Positions 1 through 19,312 of a DNA stretch of 64,000 nucleotides are shown here, one piece after another (the first letter of the stretch is position 1; every line of letters begins with the position of its first letter). Source of the stretch: Zhengitettix transpicula (taxonomy: Eukaryota > Arthropoda > Insecta > Orthoptera > Tetrigidae); NCBI GenBank assembly GCA_037074705.1, contig CM073591.1, positions 80,582,532 through 80,646,531 on the forward strand, read 5' to 3'. The notes under the pieces were generated by a model. It saw only the letters and a program-made list of their open reading frames with translations. It was not told the DNA's origin and made no database searches. Made by a program: the position numbers and the translations under genes.

Positions 1-29
1 TTTAAATTTTTATTGGGTTTTGATTGCAG

Positions 30-223
30 GTTACTATGTTGAATGGCAAAATGAATGGATTCACGTGTTCCGCCCAGATGTGGAATGTACAAATGGAATA
101 ATCCACGTTATAGACCATGTATTCATGAGAGAAAGTGATGTCCAAGTGACGAGAAATAGGGCAGGAGTTCTCTTGGCCCCACATATCTGTATGCTCCTAG
201 CTGTAAAGTGGCTGCTGCACTAG
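30..223 (+). CDS. Terminal exon of a fasciclin (FAS1) domain protein, midline-fasciclin/Fas1-like
   Basis: This is the last coding exon of a gene entering from the left edge. A pyrimidine-rich tract ending in AG at 28-29 is the acceptor. The exon starts with two bases completing a split codon and stays open for 63 codons to TAG at 221-223. The reading VECTNGIIHVIDHVF matches the conserved end of FAS1 domains (the NG-hIHVID signature), which mediate cell adhesion in secreted or GPI-linked proteins such as Drosophila Fas1 and midline fasciclin. After about 15 polar residues the protein ends in a hydrophobic segment (VLLAPHICMLLAVKWLL). That is compatible with a C-terminal GPI-attachment signal or a short membrane anchor. 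The gene is convergent with the SPOP-like gene. The domain call is strong; the exact orthologue is inferred. The earlier FAS1 domains lie outside the window. Confidence 0.78.
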
Positions 224-760
224 TGAGAATTGTATGTATTGTCATACTGGGTGGTGATGAGGTCCTACAAGGACTGAATTTACAGTGTAATTTAAAGTGG
301 TGCATATTTGTGATTGTATGAAACCATAGAAATTGTGTTTTTGGAAAGTAAATTTTAGAACAATGATTTGTTATTACATTCTTCAGGCACTGATAACTTC
401 TCATGAATGTAACAGTCTGCTCTAGTTCACATTTGTTAAATGTTTTGAAGTTTCTAGACTTGTAAAATTGTTTAAGGAAAGTTTATAGTGTATTCACACG
501 AAGTTGTAAAATTTTGTTTTTATATGTGTAAAAAGATTTTGGGTACCTCAGCTATGAATCTGATTGAATTGATGCTTGCTACTGTCACCACTTTAAATAT
601 ATCTTAAGTCACTGTATTCCTCAATGAAATGGAAAAATTGTGCTGACCATTTTTACTGGGAATATTTTATTGGACACTACCCAGTGTTTGCAATCTGTTG
701 TGGAACTCTTCTCAGGCCATATTTTATTTTGTGCCCTAATGTGTTCCTCAATTTAAATGA
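224..760 (+). other. Probable 3' UTR of the FAS1-domain gene
   Basis: AT-rich DNA directly after the FAS1 stop codon with no conserved reading frame. It is taken as 3' UTR because no AATAAA is seen before 881. Its true end cannot be fixed from sequence. Confidence 0.5.
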
Positions 761-1344
761 ATCTCATTTATTTGATTCTCTCAATAGAGCTTTATTTCTC
801 AGCAATAATTGTGTTGAATCATATCATTGTTCAGTTTTTATAAACACCTTTTTTCTGTAAAAAAAATTAATAACCTACACAATAAACTAATTATAAAATT
901 AAGGGATTGGGTTTATTTAATACTACATGGTTTGATACATTATTAGTTACGAATATTAATTCAAAATTTTGAAAAAAAAAATGTTAGTCATTCCAATTTA
1001 AAAGTATTTTTTGCTGCGTGTTTTCCTTCTGCAAGAAATGTAATGTTCAAATATAAATCTCATTTACTTGATTCACGCAATAGCTTTATTTCTCAGCTAT
1101 AATAGTTTGAATCATACCATTGTTCAAATTTTATAAAAACCTTTTTCTGCAGAAATAATAACCTACACAGTAAAATAATTAAAAAATTAAGGGATTGGGT
1201 TTATATAATACTACATGGTTTTGACACATTGTAAGTTAAGATTATTAATTCAAAATTTTGAAAGAAATTGTTATTCATTCCAATTTGAAAGTATTTTTTG
1301 CTGCATGTTTTCCTTCTGCAAGAAATGTAATGTTCAAATATAAA
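761..1344. repeat. Tandem duplication, two diverged copies of about 290 bp
   Basis: Copy 1 spans about 761-1056 and copy 2 about 1057-1344. Both start with ATCTCATTTA and a TTGATTC block. Both share TAACCTACAC, AAGGGATTGGGTTTAT, ATTCCAATTT and TTTTCCTTCTGCAAGAAATG in the same order and spacing, and both end with GTTCAAATATAAA. They differ by scattered substitutions and small indels. The array sits in the probable 3' UTR of the FAS1 gene. Nothing in it resembles a coding sequence or a known transposon end. Confidence 0.9.
881..886 (+). terminator. Candidate polyadenylation signal AATAAA for the FAS1 gene
   Basis: This is the first AATAAA after the stop codon at 223, about 660 bases downstream, and it lies in copy 1 of the tandem duplication. 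The matching position in copy 2 reads AGTAAAAT and has lost the hexamer. Further AATAAA hexamers follow near 1869 and 2562, so a longer 3' UTR is possible. Confidence 0.4.
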
Positions 1345-4300
1345 TTTTAACTTTATTTTATGGCAACATCAACTCAAACTTGTAGTTTAATTGAAACTAA
1401 ATTAATTTTAATGGAAAAAAGTAGAACTAAATCTGCAATAATATATATGTATAAATGAGAGATGACCTAAACATTCTGATACTGTTGATAAACTTGAATA
1501 TGTAAATTTACTATTCAAATTTAATATTTCCTTTGAAAAGTGTATATCTTTAATGATACAACTCAAAGAGGATTAAAGATTGTCCAATTACAAAAGGAAA
1601 TATATTTGGATCAGTATTCAACAAATGTATTTTATGTTGTATAATAAGTAATAAAATACTAATTCATAAATATTGTAATATGAAGGTGTCTTTGCTTGTT
1701 GAAAATATTTTAACATTTATGGTCAAATCAGTTCTACCAAATTAAAATAATACACATTATTGAAAACAGAAGTAATATTTCTGACATCTGAATGAGAAAA
1801 CCATTTCTTCATTTCAGTTATGATAAAGAATTGTAGCAGAAAATTGTATTTCAACTCTTACTTTTAACAATAAAAATATTTGTATGTAAGAACATTTATT
1901 TATATGTTGAATCTATAGTTGTTTGTTTCCAAATAATTTTTTTAATGTAGTAGTATCCAATCCCATTCTCTGAAAATGATGACAATGATGAACAGTCTTC
2001 ATGTAACATAGTATTTTTCTTATTTCAATGAGATGACTTTAATGTACATTTTATTTATTATTGTAGTGTAAGTGCATTCTAATAATAAGAGATGAGTGAT
2101 ATTTTTAATGCTGTGACCATTGTAATTGCCTCTTCATGGGTTGAACTGAGTTAATATTGAATATGTAAGAAATGAGGGTCAGTATATTCAATGTATATAC
2201 TTGTTCAGAAAATTCTATTTCTGCAATAACCCAGCCTCTTGTAAGTTTCATTATATGATACCCATTTCTTGCTCAACAATTATGAAAGACTAATAATCAG
2301 TGTAGTGTTGTTAGTTGTATTGCATACCAAATATATGTTTTTCCCAGTTTGGCTATGAAAAGCAAATGATAAGTGATAAAGTAAAAGTGGAAGTAAAAAG
2401 AGTAACAATTTAATATTATGTTGATTTGCAATTAAATTACTTTTGAATGACTATTAACTACATAATAAAAAAATGGCAGAAGAAATTACTACATTAACCT
2501 ACATTTTGAAGATAGTTATCTCAATTTTTTCATTGTGTTTAAATTTCAGACATTTTATTTCAATAAAGCTTATAATTTTGTTTACAATAAAAATTTTTAC
2601 ATATCTATGTAAACAGAAGATGAACCCTGAATTAATTTTTAATTAGTCTATTAAAATGTTCAAAAGTGTTACTTTTTTTATTTTACAAATTCAAGTACTA
2701 ACTCCATATTTTTCAACAATAAAGCCTGATATAATTTGTGAATGTTTTTAATTTTTTAAAGAGTATGAATCATTCAATGGTAACCAAATTTAAGTATCCA
2801 ATTGTTAAATTAAAATATTAAATTATTTTATTTTAAAAATATTACCATTCATAGAACAGAGTGTATTATAAACATAACAAACTTGAAAACATAAATGCCA
2901 AAATCTGAAGCATTTCACCACTTTGTCTTTATAGACAAAAAATAATAATTTTGAAATAGCATCTTCAATTGTAAATTGAAATACTGTATGTTTTAATTAT
3001 TGGTGTGTTTCACAAATTTTAGTATGAGTATGCTGTCTTTAGACCATTTACAAAATGACTGCCTTTAGCTGTATAAACTTAAATCTACATGCTCTTTAAC
3101 AAATGAGTAACAATGTTATTTAAAATGCTTCTGCTTAAATTATATTCCAACATATTCTAATAATATGTATATACCATAATGTAAATTTATTGAAGTTACT
3201 AGTTTTATTGCTTTTGAACTTTGTTGCTAAAGAATTTTGTCACTGTTTGTCCTTAATCATTATTTCCATTCAATTGTCATTCAAAATTCTATTTTCCACT
3301 GAAAGTTTTTGTCCTCAAGGATTATTAAAATTGTGAATAACTGTTGTATAGCTGTAATTTTATTGTACATATTTATAAATAAAATGTATGGATAATACTA
3401 GTGAAATGCTTCCTATTTTGATAAATTAGTTTATGTCCACTGTAGCCACTGTGTTAAAAGAAAACATGTTAAACAGTACTCTTCATTATAAAGTCATCAT
3501 TATGACTGAAATTTAATTTTTAATAATAAGAATTTTTTTTACATCAAATTGTCATGTTTGTGTCTTTATTATTTCCTTAGATCAAAGCAAGCAACAAAAG
3601 CTGAATATATACATAAAATGCTAAGTGAAGCAAGTATTCATTAAAGATTTAACATGACACTGCCATATTTAGCATTAATTCCTACAGAACACATCATTCA
3701 AAGTTGCAAATTCTATATAAATCTACAACAGTGAGTTAAAGTGCACATACAATTGAGATAAACCATCAAGGCTTGTAATTAAATTGATTAATATTTACTA
3801 GAAGGCTTTTTTATTTTGACCTAATGTAACAGCAAGTGTTGTCATATAGAAATTACAAATCATATAAAGTGCAGATTGTAATTAATAGAATTCATTAGAT
3901 AAGACATATGAAACTGTATTTAATTGATTTGGACAGCTTTTGGCCAGGATAGGCAACACTAACAACATTTAAATTAATGTACTTCACTATATGAAATTGC
4001 AATTCATATGAAGCAGGGTGAATATTTTACTATTTTCATTCAGACTATTGAGATATTTATAGTCCAGTCAAATTTAGTACAAACTCTGTAGCTTAATCAT
4101 TGTCAATTGGATGTATAAAAAAGCAATACATAAAAATTTTCAGATATAGTTTCTCTAATAACAAAAAAATCAAGAAACTTTGAAATGTATACATTCAAAT
4201 GAAACAATGTGGAAAGGCTGCAGTCAAATGTTTTGGACAAGTGTGGTCTCATTGTGGAGTACTGTTGATATGTGCTTCTGTGTGAAAAACATTGAAAGCT

Positions 4301-4584
4301 ACAACTCATTTTGTGCCCCATTTTGCAAGTAGCAAAAATATTTGTGCTGCTACAAAGTACTGTTAATAAGATATGAAATGATTGTAATTATATTACTGTA
4401 TAAAAATGATTGTGACTCACTTGCTCACTTCATCTGTTTTATTTGTACCCACCTAAATATTCCATTGTAGTTATGTAAAATATATTAAATGGACCAAAAT
4501 AAAATTAACATCTTTAAAATATTTGTAATTAATATGAGTAAATCAACTTAAAACAGGGAAGTTATTGAAGCTATCCTCAAATTA
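1345..4584. other. AT-rich non-coding stretch, distal 3' UTR or intergenic
   Basis: Very AT-rich sequence with several AATAAA hexamers on the plus strand and almost no CpG. No open frame of credible composition, no transposon protein signature and no RNA gene was recognised. Confidence 0.6.
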
Positions 4585-4647
4585 TATGTAACACACTTGG
4601 ATAGGAAAAAATACAGCAAAGTTAACTTACCTGAAATCAACAGTTGG
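4585..4647 (-). repeat. Short interspersed repeat R3, copy A (carries CAG|GTAAGT)
   Basis: One of four related copies in this window (also 5132-5187, 5351-5409 and, on the other strand, 7810-7870). The shared order is a TGTAACA-like block, GGATAGGAA, an AGAGACAGC-like block, then ACTTACCTGAAATCAACAGTTGG. Read on the minus strand, the last block contains CAGGTAAGT, a perfect 5' splice-site consensus. It lies beside Penelope-like element remnants and may be part of that element's terminal region. Confidence 0.65.
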
Positions 4648-4964
4648 GCTGAGTAGTAACAATATTTCCCATTTTTGAGGTCAACTACATGCCAGCCAGG
4701 CAGGAATTGTTGAATTCAAACTAAGGTGCACAAGCCAGTGAAAATCAATAATCAACACCAAACAAAGCCAACAACTCTGTCTCCCTCTCAAGGAAAGGTC
4801 ACGACAATGAAAAAATACATTCACATACATATTAGAGTGTAAGGAAAAAAGGAAAGGAAGTTAAATAGTAAATTAATAGAATGGGGGAAGGATATAACAG
4901 ATCATTATAATAATAATATTAAATTGAGACAAGATTTCAATATAATTTAACTCTTGCAACAATG

Positions 4965-5025
4965 ACTATAATAATATTAGAGGATGCAGAGTTCCAGGAT
5001 TTTGCCTAGACTGAAAGATGTGCTG
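4965..5025 (-). repeat. Inverted copy of part of the Penelope-like remnant
   Basis: The segment with ATTAGAGGATGCAGAGTTCC and CCTAGACTGAAAGATG is a diverged reverse complement of 5761-5825, which reads CATCCTCC, CTTCAGTCCAGG, TCCTGGACTCAATATCCTCTAAT. The two copies face each other about 740 bases apart. Partial inverted copies are a known arrangement for Penelope-like elements. Confidence 0.6.
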
Positions 5026-5131
5026 GAAGGAGAGTTCCCAAAGACGGAAATCAGCGTGAGTCAGGGGCATAAGGCTTTAAGGAGGGTCAGTGTGAAGCAT
5101 AGGTCAAAATTGTTGGACTTATATATAGGTA

Positions 5132-5187
5132 TATGTAACACATTAGGATAGGAAAGAGAGACAGCGATACCTGAAATCCGTAGTTGG
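5132..5187 (-). repeat. Interspersed repeat R3, copy B
   Basis: Shares TATGTAACACATTAGGATAGG, an AGAGAGACAGC block and ATACCTGAAATC with the other R3 copies. A short deletion relative to copy A removes the TTA before ACCTG, so its splice-donor-like motif is weaker. Confidence 0.6.
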
Positions 5188-5286
5188 TCCAATCCGGCAT
5201 AGGTGGAAATTCAAATTTTCGAGCGCCTAAGTCCATTTCTCCAGGAAGGAAGATCTGAACCTAATGTGTTATTTAATTTGACCTAA

Positions 5287-5334
5287 TCACATTTTCCTTA
5301 AGTGTCGTATATAAAGCAAGTAAAGGAAATGTGA
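5287..5334. repeat. Imperfect inverted repeat (hairpin)
   Basis: TCACATTTTCCTTA at 5287-5300 pairs with TAAAGGAAATGTGA at 5321-5334 with two single-base bulges and a loop of about 20 bases. It lies between R3 copies B and C and may be a terminal structure of the same element. Confidence 0.5.
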
Positions 5335-5350
5335 CATGGTTAAATTAATT

Positions 5351-5409
5351 CAATTGGAGAGGAAAGAAAGATAGAGAGTGGCTGACTTACCTTAAATCAA
5401 ACAGTTGGA
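5351..5409 (-). repeat. Interspersed repeat R3, copy C
   Basis: Shares GGAGAGGAAAGAAAGATAGAGAG and GACTTACCTTAAATCAAACAGTTGG with the other R3 copies. It lies directly before the Penelope-like coding remnant at 5427, which supports R3 belonging to that element. Confidence 0.6.
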
Positions 5410-5426
5410 GTCACCAGTAACAGTTC

Positions 5427-5815
5427 TGACCAAATCACCACATCAGTTCACATTAAACCCACCAACACCCTACAATACATTGAATTCACCAATTATCATC
5501 CTGAACAACCAAACCCTTACCCCTTAGGAGAGCTCACACTTGCTCTTCTTGGCACAGTCTGGCTCCCTACACCAGGTGGATTGTCAATGCTTTCTTAAAT
5601 AGGAAATACCCTAAAGATCTCCTTCAGAAACAAATATCCTGTGCCATATCCACTGTCCAACTACTCACAAACCAACCCTTGGCATCCCTGACCACAACCT
5701 ACAAAAACTAAATTCCTTCTGGCCTACACTGGACTGCAATCCAGCCCAGATATATAAAAAAACATCCTCCCCACCTTCAGTCCAGGCTACGTCCTGGACT
5801 CAATATCCTCTAATG
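5427..5815 (+). pseudogene. Decayed Penelope-like retroelement, end of reverse-transcriptase region
   Basis: Translation shows ITTSVHIKPTNTLQYIEF followed by TNYHPE. This matches the (T)SVYRKPTNT..YL...S.HP block found just after the catalytic core in Penelope-like reverse transcriptases. After a frameshift near 5570 the reading continues as NAFLNRKYPKDLLQKQI, then LTTTY, then FWPTLDCNPAQIYK in another frame. These resemble the family's GYP-L---QI, LVTTY and HWP-L--NP motifs in the expected order. At least two frame changes and in-frame stops (for example after TTTYKN) make it non-functional. No catalytic YADD box or GIY-YIG domain is visible. Family assignment rests on motif order recognised by eye. 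Confidence 0.55.
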
Positions 5816-5839
5816 TTATTATAACAACCGTTATTGTAT

Positions 5840-6617
5840 AATTATAATATTGTGAATATAACATAATAATACAAATCAATGATAAAGAGAAAAACTTTCA
5901 CCAGCTATTAATTAAAGGACACTCCACGTACCAGGCAGAATGAACATTTGAAATTAGAAAATTATTTCTGACAGGAAGTTCAAACTAATATCTTGTTGAT
6001 AGAAAAATAATTCTTCTACATGCTGAAGATGAGTGTTTTATATTATAACACTTGGCCTATACACAGGGTAATCAAATCTGTAAACTTTTGCTTTATATAT
6101 TAAAATATATGAATTACTAAATTATTGTCCATTATTGAATTTGGTAACAGTGAATATATAGAATTTACTTCAAGTACGTGGAATAATTAAGCATGAGACT
6201 GTTGATTTGAGGGTAGGTTTATGTTTATTATTTTTGATTTGGAAATATAATTAACCCCGTCTAGTCGTCTTAGTGCTTTTCTTTTGACAGCCTGTGGTTT
6301 GCTGTCCTGCTGTGTGAGACATAGAACCACAAAGGGTTAATAGAATATAATATTGGTAAAAATTTTAAATAGTCAAAAAATATTATGAACATAAAATATT
6401 ACAATACCAGCTATCATAATATGCAAATAAGTAACGGGCATAAACTATAGACCATTATTCTTCAATGTTTCCCACCGCTGAATTTACATACATTATGACT
6501 ATAATAACAACTTGACAGAGCTAACCTAGGCAAGAAAGCCTGGTGGAGCTTGTCTCAGTTCTCAAAGGTAGAAGCTTCCTGGACAGATGGAGAGGGCCTT
6601 CTTCAGGTATGCCTTTT
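5840..6617. other. AT-rich sequence without recognised features
   Basis: No coding signature seen. A short inverted repeat, AGTGTT and AACACT around 6031-6053, may be a further piece of the neighbouring Penelope-like element. Confidence 0.5.
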
Positions 6618-6930
6618 TGAGAAGTGTATGTTCTAGGAGCACAGAACTTGGGCGTTTGATAAAAGTTTTTTACTGTTACTCAGCCAGCTACCTCCTAAAC
6701 TGGTCAAGGCATGGAGAACAAATGCTGCATCCCCACTCCCTTCATTGGAAGGGTGTGGGACAAGGATCTAGGGGCCAACTAACCTGATGTATGTTTTCTA
6801 GGGTTTGCCCTGCACCACTTTTAGGGGTCATAGTTAACCTTTGGCTACGTTGCTCTACACTTCTGCATCCCCCCTTTCAAACTCCCTTCCTATGCTATTA
6901 TAGGGGTTGCGACCACATATATCACCTTAA
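6618..6930 (+). repeat. Interspersed repeat R1, copy a
   Basis: Contains CAGCCAGCTACCTCCTAAAC and TGGTCAAGGCA, then a gap-rich middle, a TCTAGGGTTTGCCCTGCA block, GTTAACCTTTGGCTACGTTG, a CTGCATCCCCCCTTTCAAA block and TTCCTATGCTATTATAGGGG. The same blocks in the same order occur near 42.4, 46.0, 55.7 (minus) and 20.3 kb (minus). No protein is encoded. It is probably a non-autonomous (SINE-like) element or the 3' part of a larger one. This copy is the most diverged and lacks the CCGGGTAGGATCCTTAAA block. Confidence 0.8.
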
Positions 6931-7809
6931 TATTTGTCTCAAACAAAGTAAAAAAAAAAAGAGCTAACCCAGAACATAGTTTCTTGGTACATGATGAGCT
7001 ACATATTGCGGACACCCTGTGGGCTGCAAGGTAGGATCATCAAAGGTGATGTCTACTTTTGGCAGTTGCTCAATTAAAAATATGCTTTTTCATTAACCTT
7101 ATCAAACTGGTTAGTACAAAATCACTGGCTGTTCAGCAATGGCAGGAGAATAGACAAGTTCCGAATAATCTTTTCTTTGATCGTTTACGCTTTACATCAT
7201 CTTCATATTACTACTGTTTCCAATTGACCTGCTACCCATATTATTTATAACCTTCCCTTCCAAAACCCAGTATGCCTCTCAAATCTTTGTGGCAGTCCCC
7301 TGGCCATGTCATAAATTTTAAGTAGGAAAGCTCTTATTTTGTGTGAAGGACCAAATACTTAATCTGTTACAATATTATATTTTATTGAACCGTGGAAAAA
7401 GTTATAATGTGGAATCCATTATTTCACACTCACAAATGTATATTGATAATGAAAAGTACTAATCACCATTTGAAATTCTTTCCCTTTCATACTTTGTGAC
7501 TTGTATTAACAGACTCGCCAATGGTAGTATATTAAGAATTTACAACCAGAAGTTAGCATTTACTCAACTATCATATCAAATCAGAAAAAAATATAGAACA
7601 ACTGCATAGAGTTTACTTTGATATGCATACTTGTTTCAAAATGAATATCCACAGCATGCAAAGCTACAAGTGATCTTGGTAACTAAAAACTGGTTCCTTT
7701 TTCTCTTCATTTTGATTAATTTATTTGCAATCTGAAACTTTAAAAATTGGTGAATTCAATTCAATTCATGTCCAACCAGCACACAGTTCAGATCTACTAT
7801 TTTGATGAA
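6931..7809. other. Non-coding stretch, nothing recognised
   Basis: AT-rich. The longest frames are about 60 codons and resemble no known family. Confidence 0.5.
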
Positions 7810-7870
7810 CGTGATTTCAGGTAAGTAGGATATGCTGTCTCTCCTTCCTGTCCAAATGTAATAGTACATA
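7810..7870 (+). repeat. Interspersed repeat R3, copy D
   Basis: Plus-strand copy reading GTGATTTCAGGTAAGTAGGA, then GCTGTCTCTCCTTCC and TGTCCAAATGTAATAGTACA. It is the reverse complement of the R3 layout at 4.6-5.4 kb and again holds a perfect CAG|GTAAGT. Confidence 0.6.
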
Positions 7871-8217
7871 TTAGTAATATAAGTAATATTCGTAGGCAGA
7901 CTAAGGAAATGTTAATACTTTTAATACAAACCTTTCAGTCAGACCACAGACTGAAGAGGGTACAAATAATTACTGAAATGTAACACAATTAAATTTAAAA
8001 AAATATTATAAATCTTTATGGATGATAAAAAATGCCAGTTAATGGGTAGTTAAATATAACTTATTAATGAAATTTCATATTTTAAATCAACGTTATTTAA
8101 TATACCCAACTTTGGGTATTATGTACATTACATATTTCCTGTTTATACAACTGTCATTGTAGACATAAATGGAACGAATGGCATGTACCTGTAAAAGTGG
8201 ATCAGAAAGTTTAATAT

Positions 8218-8380
8218 GAAAGCTTTTAAGTTTTGTCAACTGACAAGTGCAGATGTGTCACTCTAAGCTCTTCTATCACACCTGACAAAAGGGACAAGGA
8301 TCCCAGAAACATTGTGTGGTATTTATAATGACACTTTTTTGACTGAATTGGCTATCTTTCTTATTCATTATTTTCAACGA
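8218..8380 (+). repeat. Interspersed repeat R2, copy a
   Basis: Layout: AAAGCTTTTAAG, TTGTCAACTGACAAGTGCAG, CACCTGACAAAAGGGACAAG, GATCCCAGAAACATTGTGTGG, a T-rich stretch, ATTGGCTATCTTTCTTATTC and ATTATTTTCAACGAG. Two other copies are at 30192-30388 (inverted) and 59131-59292. The CCTG-CGAAAGG--AAGGATCCCAGAAACG string resembles sequence near the 3' end of some retroelements, but the family is not certain. Confidence 0.75.
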
Positions 8381-11300
8381 GTTGTAAATTTTTTCATTTT
8401 GGACCACAAAGTTATCAACGGAATGAAAATCATTAGAACTAATTGTTACCAAAATCATATTCAATAATTATTTTACACTAGTAAAACATCTCTACATACA
8501 CTCCGATACTGATTTGGCAATAGTTGACAACCTTCTTCACATTTTCTGTATTGTCATTGGCTCATGTGCTGGAGTACCCAGATGGTATATCACCTTAAAT
8601 ATCTTTATCCTGAAAGAAAGTTGGACCATTTAACTAATATTTTAGAAAAAAATAATCATTTAACAATTACAGTGCAGTGCAGTGCTGTACTTTATTCTAT
8701 TTTTAAAGCCTAATGAAAATAAATCCTTCATTACATATTTCATGTAACTAAAAATTTTCCCAAAAATTTTTAGATAAAACTAAATTACTTGGAGAACACA
8801 GTTTATGAAGGCAATTCCATGATTGTAGATAGTGAAATCAGCATTCAGTGAGATAGGTGATAGGGGGAAGTTAAACAAACAATTCAGTTTTTATTAATTC
8901 TATATTTATGAAAATGTATCTCATTTTGATGTAGGTGCTGTTGACTTTTACATAGTTCAGTAAATGATAAATGAGGAGATAACTATACAAATTTTCTAAA
9001 CAAAGAAATTGAATTAAAATTAAATTAAAGATGCAACGATAACATAAATTTAACAAAAGTCATTGCTTGATCTTCACATACGGCAATGTCCACGCTGACA
9101 TTTTTTCCCCACATTATCAAAATTTTAATTAATACTGGACCAAAAAGTATCACAACTTTTTCACAATCTTCAAGTAAACATAGTGAGTAATTAACAGCAG
9201 TCACTTCAAGTATTTGTACATTGTTTTAATGTGTACCCTGTTTATTTTATAAATGAATTAACCCTTGTTAAAACAGGAGCGATAAACTTATTGAACATTT
9301 TATTCACGATATTTGCTAACACTTGTATCCAATGCAATATAAACATCGCCATATGATGTAACTTGTGCCAAGCAGATTAATGAACTGTAACCTGCTTTAC
9401 CAGTTATTTAACTCACTTTCAGAAATGAGGCACAAAAATAAAAACTGTATCAAGCAAATAGAGGTAAATGGTTTTTTAAGCTAGACACAATATACTGTAC
9501 AATACAGTTTGACTTGTACATACATATCTATAATTTAACAATTCCATTTATACAAAAGTCTTAGCCTAAGGAAACTCTCATCTCTCTTGCATTATTTTGG
9601 CTTGGTATGTTAATGAAGTACTTTGTACATAGTTTACAGATAATTTTACATATGCATAGTTTCAATGAAAATTTGGATCATAGCCAATGATTTAATGTAA
9701 TATAAGTGGCATTATTTAAGCAACATTGTTGGAACTAAATCAGGTTAATTTAGAATTAAATATGAAATTATAAATGCAGATTTGCTACACTTCCTATATC
9801 CAGACCAATTGAAAAACTATTATGGAACAGTTAACTACAATAACAAATTACAATTACAAAATAAAACAATTTAACAAAGTGTTCATTCTATCACAGAAAT
9901 TATGGCAAACAATAGATAAATTAAAAACTGTTGCAACATGGTCTATTTTGGATTACAGATACAAGTTTTGGCAATTCTATTACTACTAATTAAATAGCCC
10001 TTTTAATTAAAGAAATCTAATATTAAATTAATATTATCAATATAAACAAAAAATAACTTTATTCATACTAAAACATATTTTTGGGCATAAAAATATAGTT
10101 AAACCTGCATTTAAAGAATTTTGAATACCTTTTACTAAATTTTATATTGCTACAAAACTTTTGGAAATCACACAGAATAGGTTTTCTTATATTCCAGAAT
10201 AGAATATACCAATCACATAAAATAAAAACATTGTTAAAAATTTATTAAAAATAAAAACACAGTGTCACTTTAATCACTATATCTCAATCTTATTTCAACC
10301 ATTCAATTGTTTTCTTACAGAGCATTTTACAATATTACAGAAATTTTCCTTTATTAAACTTATTTGAACATATTTCATTCTGTGGCTTTCTCACACTAAA
10401 TTTAGATTACTCTTTTCTTCAACATTGCTAAACATGTTCCTTATATAAAAAGGGGGCTGCAGTAAAATTCTGCAAATAAAACATCACAGATCGCTTTTTA
10501 AGTTCCTCCTCCAAATTGAGAAAATTTGACATTGTAGCATTGATATATACTAGTCAATACAAAATGGAGGAATTATCATACTTCAAACAGCATAAAATTC
10601 TTAAATAACTTGAATCTAACATAAGAACTCCATGTTTTGTTCCTCGGTGGAAAGTACACACATGATATTCATAAGTGGTGTTTTCTTAAATCACAATATA
10701 AAATGAAAACTCCAAAAATATACTGAAAATGTTTGCCAATTAAAATGAGGAAGAAAAATAACTTACTTGTTCGTGCTAACACTATATAAGCAATCTTTTT
10801 CAGAACCTCTCCTTCCAAAAAGACAAATTTGAAGATGAATACAACTAATAAAAATAAATTTGCCTGACAAAATTAGAAATGATTTATATTCAACATAAAT
10901 AAAACAAGTGTACAGAGTTCGGTTAATTTAACAATTGAGAAAAATTTCAATTCCCATTGGGACTCTTCCTTCTAAAATAAATAATATCTCGCTAAGATGC
11001 ATTTTTGTGAAGGTTTATAAAACAATGAATTTGATAAGGAATATATTACAAAAATGTGCCAAGTACTGTTACAACTAATTATTAAATTAAGAAACCTATA
11101 ATAAATGAAGCAATTGCCCTATGATCAGATACACGGTACAAACAACTTTGGAGATCATTTTAAAACAACTAGACTTGTCACTCCAGAAAACAAAAGAAAA
11201 TGAGTGTAAAACTTACATTTTCTAAATGATTTGCTGGTTTTATTTTATGAAAATGTCAAAAATAAGTTTTAATTTACACTCATGTTCACATATCACTTTC

Positions 11301-11463
11301 ATGGCCTTTAGTGGCAGATAACAAAATAACTGAACACAATTTTGTTTAGTAATGAATAGTACACTTTACAATAGATGTCTTGTTTTCGTTCATCACTTCC
11401 TCAGCTTTCAGTAGCAAAGAAAAATATGAATATTTGAACACAAACTAACTAAACAAACAACAC
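8381..11463. other. AT-rich region downstream of both convergent genes
   Basis: Lies between the convergent FAS1 and SPOP genes. It is AT-rich, nearly free of CpG and has no recognised coding frame. It may include a long alternative 3' UTR of the minus-strand gene, but the nearest poly(A) signal for that gene is at 11464-11469. Confidence 0.5.
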
Positions 11464-11469
11464 ATTTAT
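11464..11469 (-). terminator. Candidate polyadenylation signal of the SPOP/rdx gene
   Basis: TTTATT on the plus strand is AATAAA on the gene strand, about 105 bases after the TGA. It is followed by a T- and GT-rich stretch (TGTGTTGTTTGTTTAG). This would give a short 3' UTR of roughly 130 bases. Confidence 0.55.
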
Positions 11470-11574
11470 TAGATCAGGGGTGTTGGAGGTAGGTGTCCTC
11501 CTCTGCACTCCGCTCTTGAACACAAGAATCCGCTACTACGGTGGGATAGGTGGAGGCGGGAGCAGGGGCTGCCT

Positions 11575-19257
<7,683 letters not shown>

Positions 19258-19312
19258 CTGGTTGGAGCTGACGCGGGGGTTCTGGGATGAGCACTCACTC
19301 ACCACCGGCGGC

